DNA of 64,000 bases from Calliopum simillimum (taxonomy: Eukaryota > Arthropoda > Insecta > Diptera > Lauxaniidae): the NCBI GenBank assembly GCA_951812925.1, contig OX638370.1:121534897-121598896 (forward strand), given 5' to 3'. The position numbers were made by a program, and so were the translations under genes. Below, in pieces: positions 1 through 10,400 of the stretch. Each line of letters starts with the position of its first letter. Positions within the stretch are counted from its first letter, which is position 1. Under the pieces are notes generated by a model. That model did no database searches. It was not told the origin of the DNA and worked only from the letters and a program-made list of their open reading frames with translations.

Positions 1-576
1 GACAACAATAAATTGGTGTTGACAATGTTTTCGATGACGATGATGTCGATGATGATGATAATGAGGAAGACTTAGACGAGACAGCAATAATGGCAAGGAC
101 AATTACACAAAATGTGAACAGTGTACATAAATATACGCAGTAGACATTTGGTAATAGTACGTATAGTAGCTAAGAAAGGAAGGAAGCCGCTATGGCTTTA
201 TTCGTCGTACATCAATTGATGAAAAAACATTAAACTTTAAAGTGTCATTGTAAATTGTATGGATGGATTGCAATATGATGAGCAATGCTTTTAAATTGAT
301 ATAACTCAGCACGGAAATACATTTTGTGTAAAGTATTTTTTTTTTTAATTTTGAAAAGATTTAATCAAGTAGAAGTAATTTTCGTAATAGATTTCAAATC
401 ATTAGATAACACGAAGCGATTTTAAGCTATCAGGAAAGCGATTTTACTTTACATCTGCGGTCATCACATGTAGTTTAAAAGGTTTTTTTTTATGTGTAGT
501 CAGCAAAGTTCTAACGAACCTTAAGCTAGACGAAATACGATTTTAAGTAATCAATCGCTATATTCGTTCGATACAA
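1..576. other. Left flank, no gene supported
   Basis: Non-coding by inspection. Positions 12-143 form a short open stretch rich in Asp/Glu codons (a GATGATGATG run), but it has an in-frame stop just upstream, no usable splice acceptor and no recognisable domain. It may lie in an upstream intron of the + strand gene at 7166. Confidence 0.4.
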
Positions 577-1725
577 TGCAATTCAACTTAGTCCTAACCA
601 ATCCAATACGATTCTATACAATTCGATTCGATCCGATCTTCTCCAATTCGATTCAATTTAGTTCAATTCATTTCAATCCAATCCAATTCAATTCAATTCA
701 ATTCAATACAATACAATTCGATTCAATTCAATTCAATTCAATTCAATTCAATTCAATTCAATTCAATTCAATTTAATTCAATTCAATTCAATTCAATTCA
801 ATTCAATTCAATTCAATTCAATTCAATTCAATTCAATTCAATTCAATTCAATTCAATTCAATTCAATTCAATTCAATTCAATTCAATTCAATTCAATTCA
901 ATTCAATTCAATTCAATTCAATTCAATTCAATTCAATTCAATTCAATTCAATTCAATTCAATTCAATTCAATTCAATTCAATTCAATTCAATTCAATTCA
1001 ATTCAATTCAATTCAATTCAATTCAATTCAATTCAATTCAATTCAATTCAATTCAATTCAATTCAATTCAATTCAATTCAGTTCAATTCAATTCAATTCA
1101 TTTCATTTCATTTCAATTCAATTCAATTCAATTCAATTCAATTCAATTCAATTCAATTCAATTCAATTCAATTCAATTCAATTCAATTCAATTCAATTCA
1201 CTTCAATTCAATTCAATTCAATTCAATTCAATTCAATTCAATTCAATTCAATTCAATTCATTTCATTTCATTTCAATTCAATTCAATTCAATTCAATTCA
1301 ATTCAATTCAGTTCAGTTCGATTCAATTCAATTCAATTCAATTCAATTCAATTCAATTCAATTCAATTCAATTCAATTCAATTCTATTCAATTCAATTCA
1401 ATTCAATTCAATTCAATTCAATTCAATTCAATTCAATTCAATTCAATTCAATTCAGTTCAATTCAATTCAATTCAATTCATTTCATTTCATTTCAATTCA
1501 ATTCAATTCAATTCAATTCAATTCAATTCAATTCAATTCAATTCAATTCAATTCAATTCAGTTCAATTCAATTCAATTCAATTCAATTCAATTCAATTCA
1601 GTTCAATTAAATTCAATTCAATTCAATTCAATTCAATTCAATTCAATTCAATTCAATTCAATTCAATTCAATTCAATTCAATTCAATTCAGTTCAATTCA
1701 ATTCAATTCAATTCAATTCAATTCA
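577..1725. repeat. (ATTCA)n pentanucleotide satellite, left block
   Basis: A degenerate leading edge (577-675, mixed ATTCG/ATCCA variants) passes into a nearly pure ATTCA array. Short runs of TTTCA interrupt it near 1100, 1260 and 1480. The array stops at about 1725, where the Penelope-like element begins, and resumes at 5118 on the other side. The + strand is open in all frames only because the 5-bp unit has no stop; it is not coding. Confidence 0.97.
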
Positions 1726-2076
1726 TAAAGTCACTTTATAATTCTTTATAGACTACAAAAATTGTAAATAAAAACCATAAAAACAAAGAACAAAAAACAC
1801 AAAATTTTTTCTTTTCTTTTGATTTAAAAATTTTTATTTATATAATATGCGAATGCATTTCGGAGACGGATTTATTTTTTGACCGACCATCATCAGCGTC
1901 ATACGCGTGACTAATTTGAAAACAAAAAAGGTAAAAAACCGATAGACTTTTTAGAAAGAAACAAAAAATCAAAAATTGAAATAAAACATAATGAGATCCA
2001 AAATAACATTTACATCTTTAACAAAGAGAAATATGAAAATCTTACACGTATACATACATACATATAAAGTCAAATA
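1721..2076 (-). repeat. Penelope-like terminal repeat, 3' copy
   Basis: About 356 bp, nearly identical to 4493-4848 in the same orientation; one clear difference is aataaca versus aattaca near 2005/4777. It contains the ORF C-terminus and the 3' untranslated region. After it, copy 1 continues directly into ATTGGACTTTCGTC, whereas copy 2 first has about 57 extra bases. Confidence 0.9.
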
Positions 2077-4428
2077 AATTGGACTTTCGTCAATATTCAT
2101 GAGGTTATCTGTTATACTCATATAAAGAGATTCATACGCGTCTAATTTATAAGAGAATGGTACACTCTTAATTAATTTATAGTTGTCAGTGAGGGGCTTC
2201 ATATTATGAAAAACAGTGTGGCTCAAATCGAAGGTATGTGCAGCAACTGCTTTGTTGATTTCTCTATTGTTTATGTAGCGTTGATGTTCAGCTATACGGC
2301 ACTCACAAGCGCGGCTGGTTTGACCAATATATTTACTTCCACAAGTCGGACAAGTGATCTCGTATATACCGCTCTTCTTGCTCGATGGTTTTTTATCTTT
2401 AGTAGAGCCGAGTGATGTGCGAATTTTGTAAGTGCTAGTGTGTACGATGCTCATGTTTGCTCGTTCAAAAGATTTTGTTAATTTATTGCTGATATTTGGT
2501 ACGTATGGTAGAGTTATTCTTCGCGTATTTCTGATGCTTGTGTTTTGTATGAAAAGAGTTGAGGCATTCTCTTTCTTTATTTTTCGTGAGCACTTTTTAA
2601 TCAAATGGTCAATTAGAGATTTTTTGAAACCATTAACCAGAGCCAAGTGGGTGATATGCTCATACTCATTCTTGTAATCAGAAACTAACAGGGGTAAGCG
2701 ACACATACGATAAATCATCGAATTGAAAGATGAAATTTTGTTTTGATGAGAACAATAGGAATCATTTGTTATGTATCTGTCGGTTGTTGTCGATTTCCTA
2801 TGTATAGCAAATTGAATTTTCTTTCCAATACGTTTAATCTTTAAATCTAAAAACGGCAATGTGTGATCTAATGCACTTTCTATTTCGTATGTGAATTTAA
2901 TACTGTCATAACGATTATTGATGTTATTTAAAATAGTGTTTATATCCGATTTCTTAACTACAGCAAATGTGTCGTCCACATAACGCCACCAAATACGTGG
3001 GAGAATATTTTCATCTCTCAATTCCCTTTCCAATTTACACATAAATGCTGCGGCGATGAACGGTGAGAGACTATTTCCCATACTGCATCCGAAATTATTG
3101 GAATAAAACTCGTCTCTAAACTGAAAGCAATTATATTTCATACAAGTTTCTGTAGCTCGAATATATGCGTCAATGTGTACGGGACTAACGTTTGATTTCT
3201 GTAGATGCTCTTTTATAGCTTCAATGGCAATGTTTACAGGAACACTCGGGAACAAGGCCGTGACGTCAAACGAAATCAGAATTTCATCTTCCTCAATTTC
3301 TATGTCTTTTATTTTGTCAACAAATTCAAACGAGTTTTTGATGGAAAAACCTTCAAAGTTGCCGAATTTCTTCATTTCATTAACAAGCCATTTCGTCGTT
3401 TTAGAAAAAGGTGAATTAATGCAAGAGACAATTTTTCTCATTTTATTGCCATCTTTGTGGATCTTCGGAAGACCGTACATAAGTGGTACTTGTGGATTTG
3501 ACTCTCTCAATTTATACTTGTTGACACTAAAAACTTTGTTTAACAGATCAATTGTAGATCTAGCATCTTTAATCATTTTATTGAGCGGAGAACGACACAC
3601 AATAAAATTATCTTCACTTATAGATTGAATCATACGATCATCGTAATCATTTTTATTGATGACCACAACTTTGTTACCTTTGTCTGATTTCATAAAATAC
3701 ACATTACGTTGTTTCAAGGATTTTAATGCACGATTCCATTTAAGGGTATCACCGTCTTGTTTATTTTTGTTAGTATTTTCTTTCACTTGTACTATAACTT
3801 TGGATGCTGTATCTCTTATTTGCTTTTTTATGTCAAACGATTTATATTGAATTGCAGCCTCAATATCAGCTATTGTATCAATAATTGGCAAAGAAAGTGG
3901 TTTAACAGAAAAATTCAATCCGCGGTTTAACAAACTTATTTCATCGGCGTTAAAATTTTCATTTGACAAATTTACAACTAAACCTTCGACATCTTTGACC
4001 TCTGGTTTTGGTTCAACAGGTAAAACCTTATTTTTAATTAACTGTGCAAGCTTTTTCGATTGAGTCTGTCGTTTTTTGTGGAAAATGTTTTCACATCGGT
4101 CGAAAATAATTTGTTGTTGACTCAAAAATTTGTTGAAGACGTCATCATCTCGTAGATCTTTAGTCATTAATAAATGTAATTCGTACAATTGTAGCTGCAG
4201 TTTGTCCAAATTGCTGTAATGGTGTTGCATTTCCACTTTTAGCCAATTAATTTTTGCTGTATGTATTACTTTATTAGTGCGTAAACTTATTAACGGACAG
4301 TTAATTTTCATGAAAATCGGAAAAACCTCGTTCTTTTTGCACTGTTTACGAAACACTATATCTGCTTTGATCCTTTTTATCTTCGTCAATAGACGCGAAT
4401 ATTTGTTCAAATCTTGTTTAGAATACAT
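1969..4428 (-). CDS. Penelope-like reverse transcriptase with GIY-YIG endonuclease
   Basis: This single ORF of about 819 codons encodes the polyprotein that copies the element's RNA into DNA at a nicked target. I start it at the ATG at 4428; the open frame extends 9 codons further to a TTG, which is unlikely to be used. Visible motifs, in order: PLMYGLPKIHK, a Penelope-type signature (about residue 315); RT motif A LISFDVTALFPSVP with its catalytic Asp (about 385); motif B GCSMGNSLSP (about 447); and motif C YVDD (about 483). Near the C terminus is a GIY-YIG nuclease with GIYEITCPTCG and YIGQTSR (about 680-700). The N-terminal third is basic and probably binds nucleic acid. The length is typical for the family. 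There is no frameshift or internal stop, so it could be active. The last 35 or so codons lie inside the direct terminal repeat. Confidence 0.93.
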   Translation of the reverse strand: MYSKQDLNKYSRLLTKIKRIKADIVFRKQCKKNEVFPIFMKINCPLISLRTNKVIHTAKINWLKVEMQHHYSNLDKLQLQLYELHLLMTKDLRDDDVFNKFLSQQQIIFDRCENIFHKKRQTQSKKLAQLIKNKVLPVEPKPEVKDVEGLVVNLSNENFNADEISLLNRGLNFSVKPLSLPIIDTIADIEAAIQYKSFDIKKQIRDTASKVIVQVKENTNKNKQDGDTLKWNRALKSLKQRNVYFMKSDKGNKVVVINKNDYDDRMIQSISEDNFIVCRSPLNKMIKDARSTIDLLNKVFSVNKYKLRESNPQVPLMYGLPKIHKDGNKMRKIVSCINSPFSKTTKWLVNEMKKFGNFEGFSIKNSFEFVDKIKDIEIEEDEILISFDVTALFPSVPVNIAIEAIKEHLQKSNVSPVHIDAYIRATETCMKYNCFQFRDEFYSNNFGCSMGNSLSPFIAAAFMCKLERELRDENILPRIWWRYVDDTFAVVKKSDINTILNNINNRYDSIKFTYEIESALDHTLPFLDLKIKRIGKKIQFAIHRKSTTTDRYITNDSYCSHQNKISSFNSMIYRMCRLPLLVSDYKNEYEHITHLALVNGFKKSLIDHLIKKCSRKIKKENASTLFIQNTSIRNTRRITLPYVPNISNKLTKSFERANMSIVHTSTYKIRTSLGSTKDKKPSSKKSGIYEITCPTCGSKYIGQTSRACECRIAEHQRYINNREINKAVAAHTFDLSHTVFHNMKPLTDNYKLIKSVPFSYKLDAYESLYMSITDNLMNIDESPIYLTLYVCMYTCKIFIFLFVKDVNVILDLIMFYFNF

Positions 4429-4492
4429 GTTGATATTAAAAAGTTTTTCTAACAAGTTAATCTGTTAGCGTGAACAACTTTGAAGTCTTTTA

Positions 4493-4848
4493 ATTCATAA
4501 AGTCACTTTATAATTCTTTATAGACTACAAAAATTGTAAATAAAAACCATAAAAACAAAGAACAAAAAACACAAAATTTTTTCTTTTCTTTTGATTTAAA
4601 AATTTTTATTTATATAATATGCGAATGCATTTCGGAGACGGATTTATTTTTTGACCGACCATCATCAGCGTCATACGCGTGACTAATTTGAAAACAAAAA
4701 AGGTAAAAAACCGATAGACTTTTTAGAAAGAAACAAAAAATCAAAAATTGAAATAAAACATAATGAGATCCAAAATTACATTTACATCTTTAACAAAGAG
4801 AAATATGAAAATCTTACACGTATACATACATACATATAAAGTCAAATA
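4493..4848 (-). repeat. Penelope-like terminal repeat, 5' (tandem) copy
   Basis: Direct repeat of 1721-2076 placed upstream of the ORF. It contains the tail of an ORF and its 3' UTR, as expected if an upstream tandem element was 5'-truncated. The ORF's promoter, if the element follows the known arrangement, would lie here. Confidence 0.88.
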
Positions 4849-4913
4849 ATAAAATAAAATAGACTTTGAACTATTTAGCAAGCGAAAACAAATTTGAGAC
4901 AATTGGACTTTCG

Positions 4914-5118
4914 TCTCCGAAATGCATTCGCATATTATATAAATAAAAATTTTTAAATCAAAAGAAAAGAAAAAATTTTGTGTATTTTGTTCTTTGTTTT
5001 TATGGTTTTTATTTACAATTTTTGTAGTCTATAAAGAATTATAAAGTGACTTTATGAATTAAAAGACTTCAAAGTTGTTCACGCTAACAGATTAACTTGT
5101 TAGAAAAACTTTTTAATA
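4914..5118 (+). repeat. Inverted, truncated Penelope copy
   Basis: About 205 bp, the reverse complement of 4436-4637. It runs from the 3' UTR-like region through the ORF start context (TTAGAAAAACTTTTTAATATC) and joins the ATTCA satellite directly. With 4436-4637 it could fold into a hairpin with a loop of about 275 nt. Confidence 0.88.
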
Positions 5119-5558
5119 TCAATTCAATTCAATTCAATTCAATTCAATTCAATTCAATTCAATTCAATTCAATTCAATTCAATTCAATTCAATTCATTTC
5201 AATTCAATTCAATTCAATTCAATTCAATTCAATTCAATTCAATTCAATTCAATTCAATTCAATTCAATTCAATTCAATTCAATTCAATTCAATTCAATTC
5301 AATTCAATTCAATTCAATTCAATTCAATTCAATTCAATTCAATTCAATTCAATTCAATTCAATTCAATTCAATTCAATTCAATTCAATTCAATTCAATTC
5401 AATTCAATTCAATTCAATTCAATTCAATTCAATTCAATTCAATTCAATTCAATTCAATTCAATTCAATTCAATTCAATTCAATTCAATTCAATTCAATTC
5501 AATTCAATTCAGTTCAATTCAATTCAATTCAATTCAATTTAATTCAATTCTTTTTTAT
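5118..5558. repeat. (ATTCA)n pentanucleotide satellite, right block
   Basis: About 435 bp of almost pure ATTCA repeats continuing the block that ends at 1725. It has few variants (TTTCA near 5196, GTTCA near 5511). Confidence 0.97.
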
Positions 5559-5569
5559 TCAATTAATCA

Positions 5570-6420
5570 GTTTACGTTCGGTGCCGTGCCTACCTACCAA
5601 ATCTCATTCAAATATCTTGCATGGTTTGCGAGATATAACGTGTTTTAATTTTCTAACGTTAAAAAGTGGGCGTGGCACTTATTTGAAACCAAGACATACT
5701 TTATACGTTCAGCACCTGCCTACCAAATATCATCAAAATAACTTTTATAACTTAAGGGATAGATCGTATTTTAATATCGCAGAAAAAGTAGGCATTGTAT
5801 TATTTTTCTTCGCCCACTTTTTTTCCAGAGCATGGTGCACATGATCGGGTGTTATTACAAAGTTTCATCAATAGAACTTATATTAGTATTTACTTAGCTT
5901 GTGAGATATAAGGTGATACAATTTTCAACCGTTAAATAGTGGACGTGACACTAATTTGATTGCGTCCACTTGTCGACCAGTGTACGGTATTTACATTTGG
6001 CACCTACCTACCAAATTTTATTAAAATAGCTGCTATAGTTTGCGAGATATAATGTCATGTACCCTCACGTGGCCAAAAAAGTTTCACTCAAAAAAGTGAA
6101 TGTTTATTTCTTTTATGCATTCTTATGTAATTTTTGACGCTGAATGCGACTCTAGCATCAGAATTGTTAATACAGTGGAGAATTTCGAGATATCCTTGCT
6201 TGAAGTTGGAAAAAACACTGATTTCAGGTTTATAGGAAAAGCTGAAATTCTTTATTTTAATGGCATCGAATAGCTGCGCTCTTCCTTATACTTACCTTAT
6301 ACTACCTTTAAACTTTTCCAATAGGACTCTTACTGGTCTTTTGAAGAGAAGGTATTGCAATATATTTGGGGCGTGGCATCGCCCATTTTTTTTATCTTAG
6401 GGCCTTCTCCCACATTCGAT
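5570..6420. repeat. Degenerate dispersed repeats with GTGGGCGTGGCAC motif
   Basis: Three or four diverged units carry 'CCTACCAAAT..CAT..AAATA..TTGCGAGATATAA' followed by 'AGTGGGCGTGGCACT'. Related GGGCGTGGC..CGCCCAC words recur at about 6368, 7811, 7890, 8020, 8145 and 16020. They look like an old interspersed repeat family. No coding potential. Confidence 0.6.
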
Positions 6421-7165
6421 GCCATTAAAAAAAAAAACAGAGTTTCACCTTTTCCTGTAGCTACGCAATAAGACTAAAAACAGCTATTTCTTCAACTTCA
6501 AGCAAGAATAGCTCAAAATCTTGCAGGTATATTGACAATTCTGATGATGGAATCGGATTCTGCGTCAAAAAGTACGTCAGACTGCGTATATAAAATAAAT
6601 TGTTCATTCCTTTTGTTTTTTGTGTGCCTGTGTAAACGATTGGACTGTAAAACGAAGTGAAAGTTGAAATTATTTCTTCATTGTTGGGGAAGACATAAAC
6701 CTGAATAGATCTTAGTAAAATAATTTTATCGTTTAAACAAAGGAATTTGATTTAGTAAACTCTCTGAAATAAATGTAATGGAACAAATTACTACTTAGAC
6801 AACGAAAAATAAATACGTTAACACGTAACAAATTAATTGAAACCATTTGAAACACAACGATTTCCTTAGTGTTTTGCCATATTCATACTCAAAATTGAAG
6901 CCCTAAAGTAATCCACTTAAAATCACTTAAAATAATGGTCATCAAAGTGTTAGTCGTTCCATTACCAAAACATGTGAACCAAAAACATTACCATAAATTC
7001 GCATTTCATGGCAGTGCGTTCATAAATCAATGTTAATATGGTGGTATCCTTTTTTATTGTTGTTGCTATAAATACATGCATCGTATAATATCAAAAGTTA
7101 TCAAAATAAAAAAAGCTCTTTTCCACATTTTGGCCTCAACCTTAACACACTCCAAATATTTTCAG
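6421..7165 (+). other. Presumed intron upstream of first visible exon
   Basis: AT-rich with no supportable gene. It ends in a polypyrimidine-poor but acceptable acceptor (..ATATTTTCAG at 7165). The upstream exon of the + strand gene, which must end in codon phase 1, was not identified. Confidence 0.5.
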
Positions 7166-7405
7166 ATTCTGATGCTCCTGTCAGTAGCGGCGGCGGCGGT
7201 GGCAACAATCGTAACCGCCATAGATTGAATAAAATTCTTGCCAAATATTTGGAACGTGAAAATTACGATGCCGATCATGGTGGATTATCCTTAGGACCAT
7301 TTGGTGGCTATGAATTTGATGAGGACAATAATAATCTGTTCTTGAACTATCCACCGGAGGAGAAGAAACGTGCTTCATATTTTAGAGAGCGTGATGTTAA
7401 GTTCG
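7166..7405 (+). CDS. Exon a of the proprotein gene
   Basis: Acceptor TTTTCAG at 7165, donor G|GTAAG at 7406. The frame enters with 2 bases and leaves with 1. It encodes a Ser/Gly run, then LNKILAKYLERENYDADHGG and an acidic segment ending RERDVKF. Confidence 0.85.
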
Positions 7406-10400
7406 GTAAGTGCAAGAAAGTGTATGTTTGTAGGTACTTAAAGATTGAAATGGTGATGAAACAAAGAAAAAAGGACGATATAATAGAAAACAGAGCAAAT
7501 ACTTATGTGCTAGTTAAAGCTTCTATATGTGAATATAAGGGTGGTTGCAAAAATTTTTTGTGCGATTCCTTTTGACTTGAATGAACTCTAAGCAACGCTT
7601 GGGCATTTTAAAATTTCGTCAACATTTTTCGAATTTAATTGACTTTTGACTAGAAGTTCTATTTCTAAAATGATAGATATTTGAAATAACAAAAGTTTGC
7701 CTTGTGGTCGAAATTCGACTATTTTGATTTGACTTTCAAAAGACCACCCAGCTCTTAGCTTAAGCAAACAAATTCGCATTATTAAGCATATCTGTCAATT
7801 TGCTCTTGAGGGGCGTGGCGTCACCCACATAAAAATATAAAGGCCGTTTCTTAGTATTTACCCTTGAGAACGTTTTTCCAATTTGGGACGTGGCACTTCC
7901 TACTTAAAAACATTATGATTATATTATCGTTCCTTAGTATTAGCACTATTTTCATACCAAATTTCATAAAAACCGAGGCAGCGGTTCAGCTGTGAAAAAG
8001 TTTTTTCTATTTAAGGGCGTGGTACCGCCCACTTGAAAAGATAATGATTATATTATTGTTCTTTAGTATTAACTCCAACTTCACACCAGATTTCATAAAA
8101 TTCGATCGAGTGGTTTAGCCGTGAGAGCGTTTTTTTCATTTAGGGGCATGGCACCGCCCACTTTTAAAAAAGGACAAATTTTGTGCACAAACTTTCAACA
8201 TTTCAAGCAAAAAATCAAACGAATGTGTTGAGATTTATGCATAGAAAGAGGGGCTGAACCGATTTCGTTTGCCTATTTATACATACATATGTAGATAATG
8301 ATTTCAAACAATTAGCTTAAGAACATGTTTTTAGAACACCCTGGCGCATACATACATATGTGACATGATATGTCTAATGTTGGCATACACTTGACTTATA
8401 CTTGAGAAAGAAAGAAAGTGAATACATTTCAAGTTAAGCATCCTTGTTAACTGCTACCAAGACGAAAATAAACAAGCATTAGCAATTCAAAAGAAAGTGA
8501 TGAATAGAAAGAGATAGCAATAAATTAAAAAAGTAATGATATCAAAATTTCATGAGAATGAATCAGCTGAAAGGACTACGAAAGCATTAAAACGTACGAA
8601 GTGACGAATTAATTGTGGTCTTTTGACTTTGTGTAGTGAATTCTTATAGAAAGGACCATTACTGGTATGTCAACTGCATTGAAGTGATTGCCCACAAGCT
8701 TAGTAATCATCATTAATTCAAGTTAGCAAGAAATATATTCTACGACATTGTGCAATAAGCCATAAAATTATGTCAATAAATATTATTAAAGTATCCTTTT
8801 ACTATTTTTACAGATAACTCACCTTCCACGATATTTCGCGAACGTGAGACACAAGCACCCAACGGTCAGGATCATGCCGAATTAACCGAACAATTTTTAC
8901 GTGAAATCGAAGAATCACAAGAACTCGATCGCGAAGAACGTTACAAAGAAGCATTGCGACGTCTCTGGGAAAAATATCAACAGCAAGAGAATGAATTGGA
9001 TGGAAATCTATTTGATGAGCAAAAACGTATGATGGCCAGTTCAACACCAAACTACTATATAGGACCATTAATGCAGAAGAAACGCTCCTATCCAGTGCTG
9101 CCATGGCTGCCATATGCAGCTTCCCGCAAGAAGCGTTTCCCTGTTGCAAAACGTTCCACAAAACGTTCACCAAACGAAAATGCTGTGAATTTCGGCAAGA
9201 CTGATGAAAAAGTTGCGCGAGAGTTGAGCGAATTATTTGGTACACCCGTGGAGGAAAAGAAAAAACGTTCTACAGATGAACAAGAAAAGTTTCTGACAAC
9301 GCATGCACCCGCACAGACTGCAACGGCGACAACAACTGGTGCCAGCGTCGATGGTGGGGCAACAAGCAAAGAAAATGATACACACAATTTGTCCAATAAA
9401 CAAACGAAACCAGTTTCTACAAATGTAGTTGGACATGAGAAATCGTCTGGACATTCGGGACATGCAGGCTATCATGGACACAGTGAGAAACAACATCAAC
9501 ATCGAAAACGTAGTGATGGACATCAATCGCATGCGCACGATGAAAGTCATGAAGAAGAGGAAGAGTCGCACGAATCCCACGAAGAACATGATGAACATGA
9601 AGAAGATGAGCATGAGGCTGACGAAGAAGATGAACATGAAGATTTCGAAGAAGGTGAAGTCGATGAAGAACGTAAGAAGAAGCGTGATGTAACGTCATCT
9701 TCTGGAGTGAAGCATAATAATTGGGAAATCATCAAAGAAGATCAAATATTACCAGGGGATTTATCAAATTTTCGACGAAAGAAGTCTATTCAATGGAATA
9801 AGTACTTTGGACTCGACAAAAAGAAGAAGAAGTCTGTAGTAAATGATGAAAATGCAAAGTAGGTAGTATGATACGTTCAAGTTTTAAATAAAATTTCATA
9901 ATTTCTCTTTCAAGCATGGCCGTAAAAAAGCGCAGCACCAACGAAGATAACGATGAGGGTGAATTTGATGAGAAACAAAAGAAGCGGGACTTTGATCCTG
10001 AAAAATTGGATAACATGGATAAAAAATTGCAGACCATTGAGGATTTGATAATTGATGAGACAATTAAATATACTGGGGCACATGAAGGTATGTAATAGGT
10101 GAAAGTTTGCAACTATCAAGAGAAACATAAAATTCCATTGCTATGCGCAGGTATCGATAGTCCTGATGAGATACGTCGTCTTAAAGATCATGTGCTTTCG
10201 CGTCTTGCTACTGCTTACAGTCTTGAGAAAATGCGCCGTGCTTTGGAAAGACTACGTCAATCAGTCGACAATGAGAATCACTTACTGCGCAATGTTATCG
10301 AAAATGAATCAAAAACAGAGGAAAATGAAGAGCTTGAAGCACAAAAACGCCTATCGGTCAAAAAAGAAAAAGTACAATATGACAATAATCAGTAAGTTAC

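Larger units (their letters stand above)
1721..5118 (-). mobile_element. Penelope-like retroelement (GIY-YIG type) with complex terminal repeats
   Basis: The element lies between two blocks of the ATTCA satellite. A single long ORF reads on the - strand (4428-1969). The 3' end of the element (1721-2076) is repeated almost perfectly in direct orientation at 4493-4848, upstream of the ORF. A 5'-truncated inverted copy of 4436-4637 follows at about 4914-5118. Partial tandem copies plus an inverted truncated copy ('pLTRs') are characteristic of Penelope-like elements. The intact ORF and near-identical repeats suggest a recent insertion. Boundaries are by eye; a shared ATTCA makes the edges ambiguous by about 5 bp. 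Confidence 0.9.

Noticed and set aside
12..143. Acidic open stretch (DDDDVDDDD) as a possible upstream exon of the 7166 gene
   Set aside because: In-frame stop just upstream, no AG acceptor before the acidic run and only a weak donor; simple GAT repeat explains it.
5097..5648. Open frame with SIQFN repeats, and the similar one at 576-776
   Set aside because: Translation of the ATTCA satellite; the leading residues come from the inverted Penelope fragment.
9088..9735. Several antisense open frames across exon b
   Set aside because: Shadows of the GAA/GAT/CAT-rich sense exon; no domain and no splice logic.
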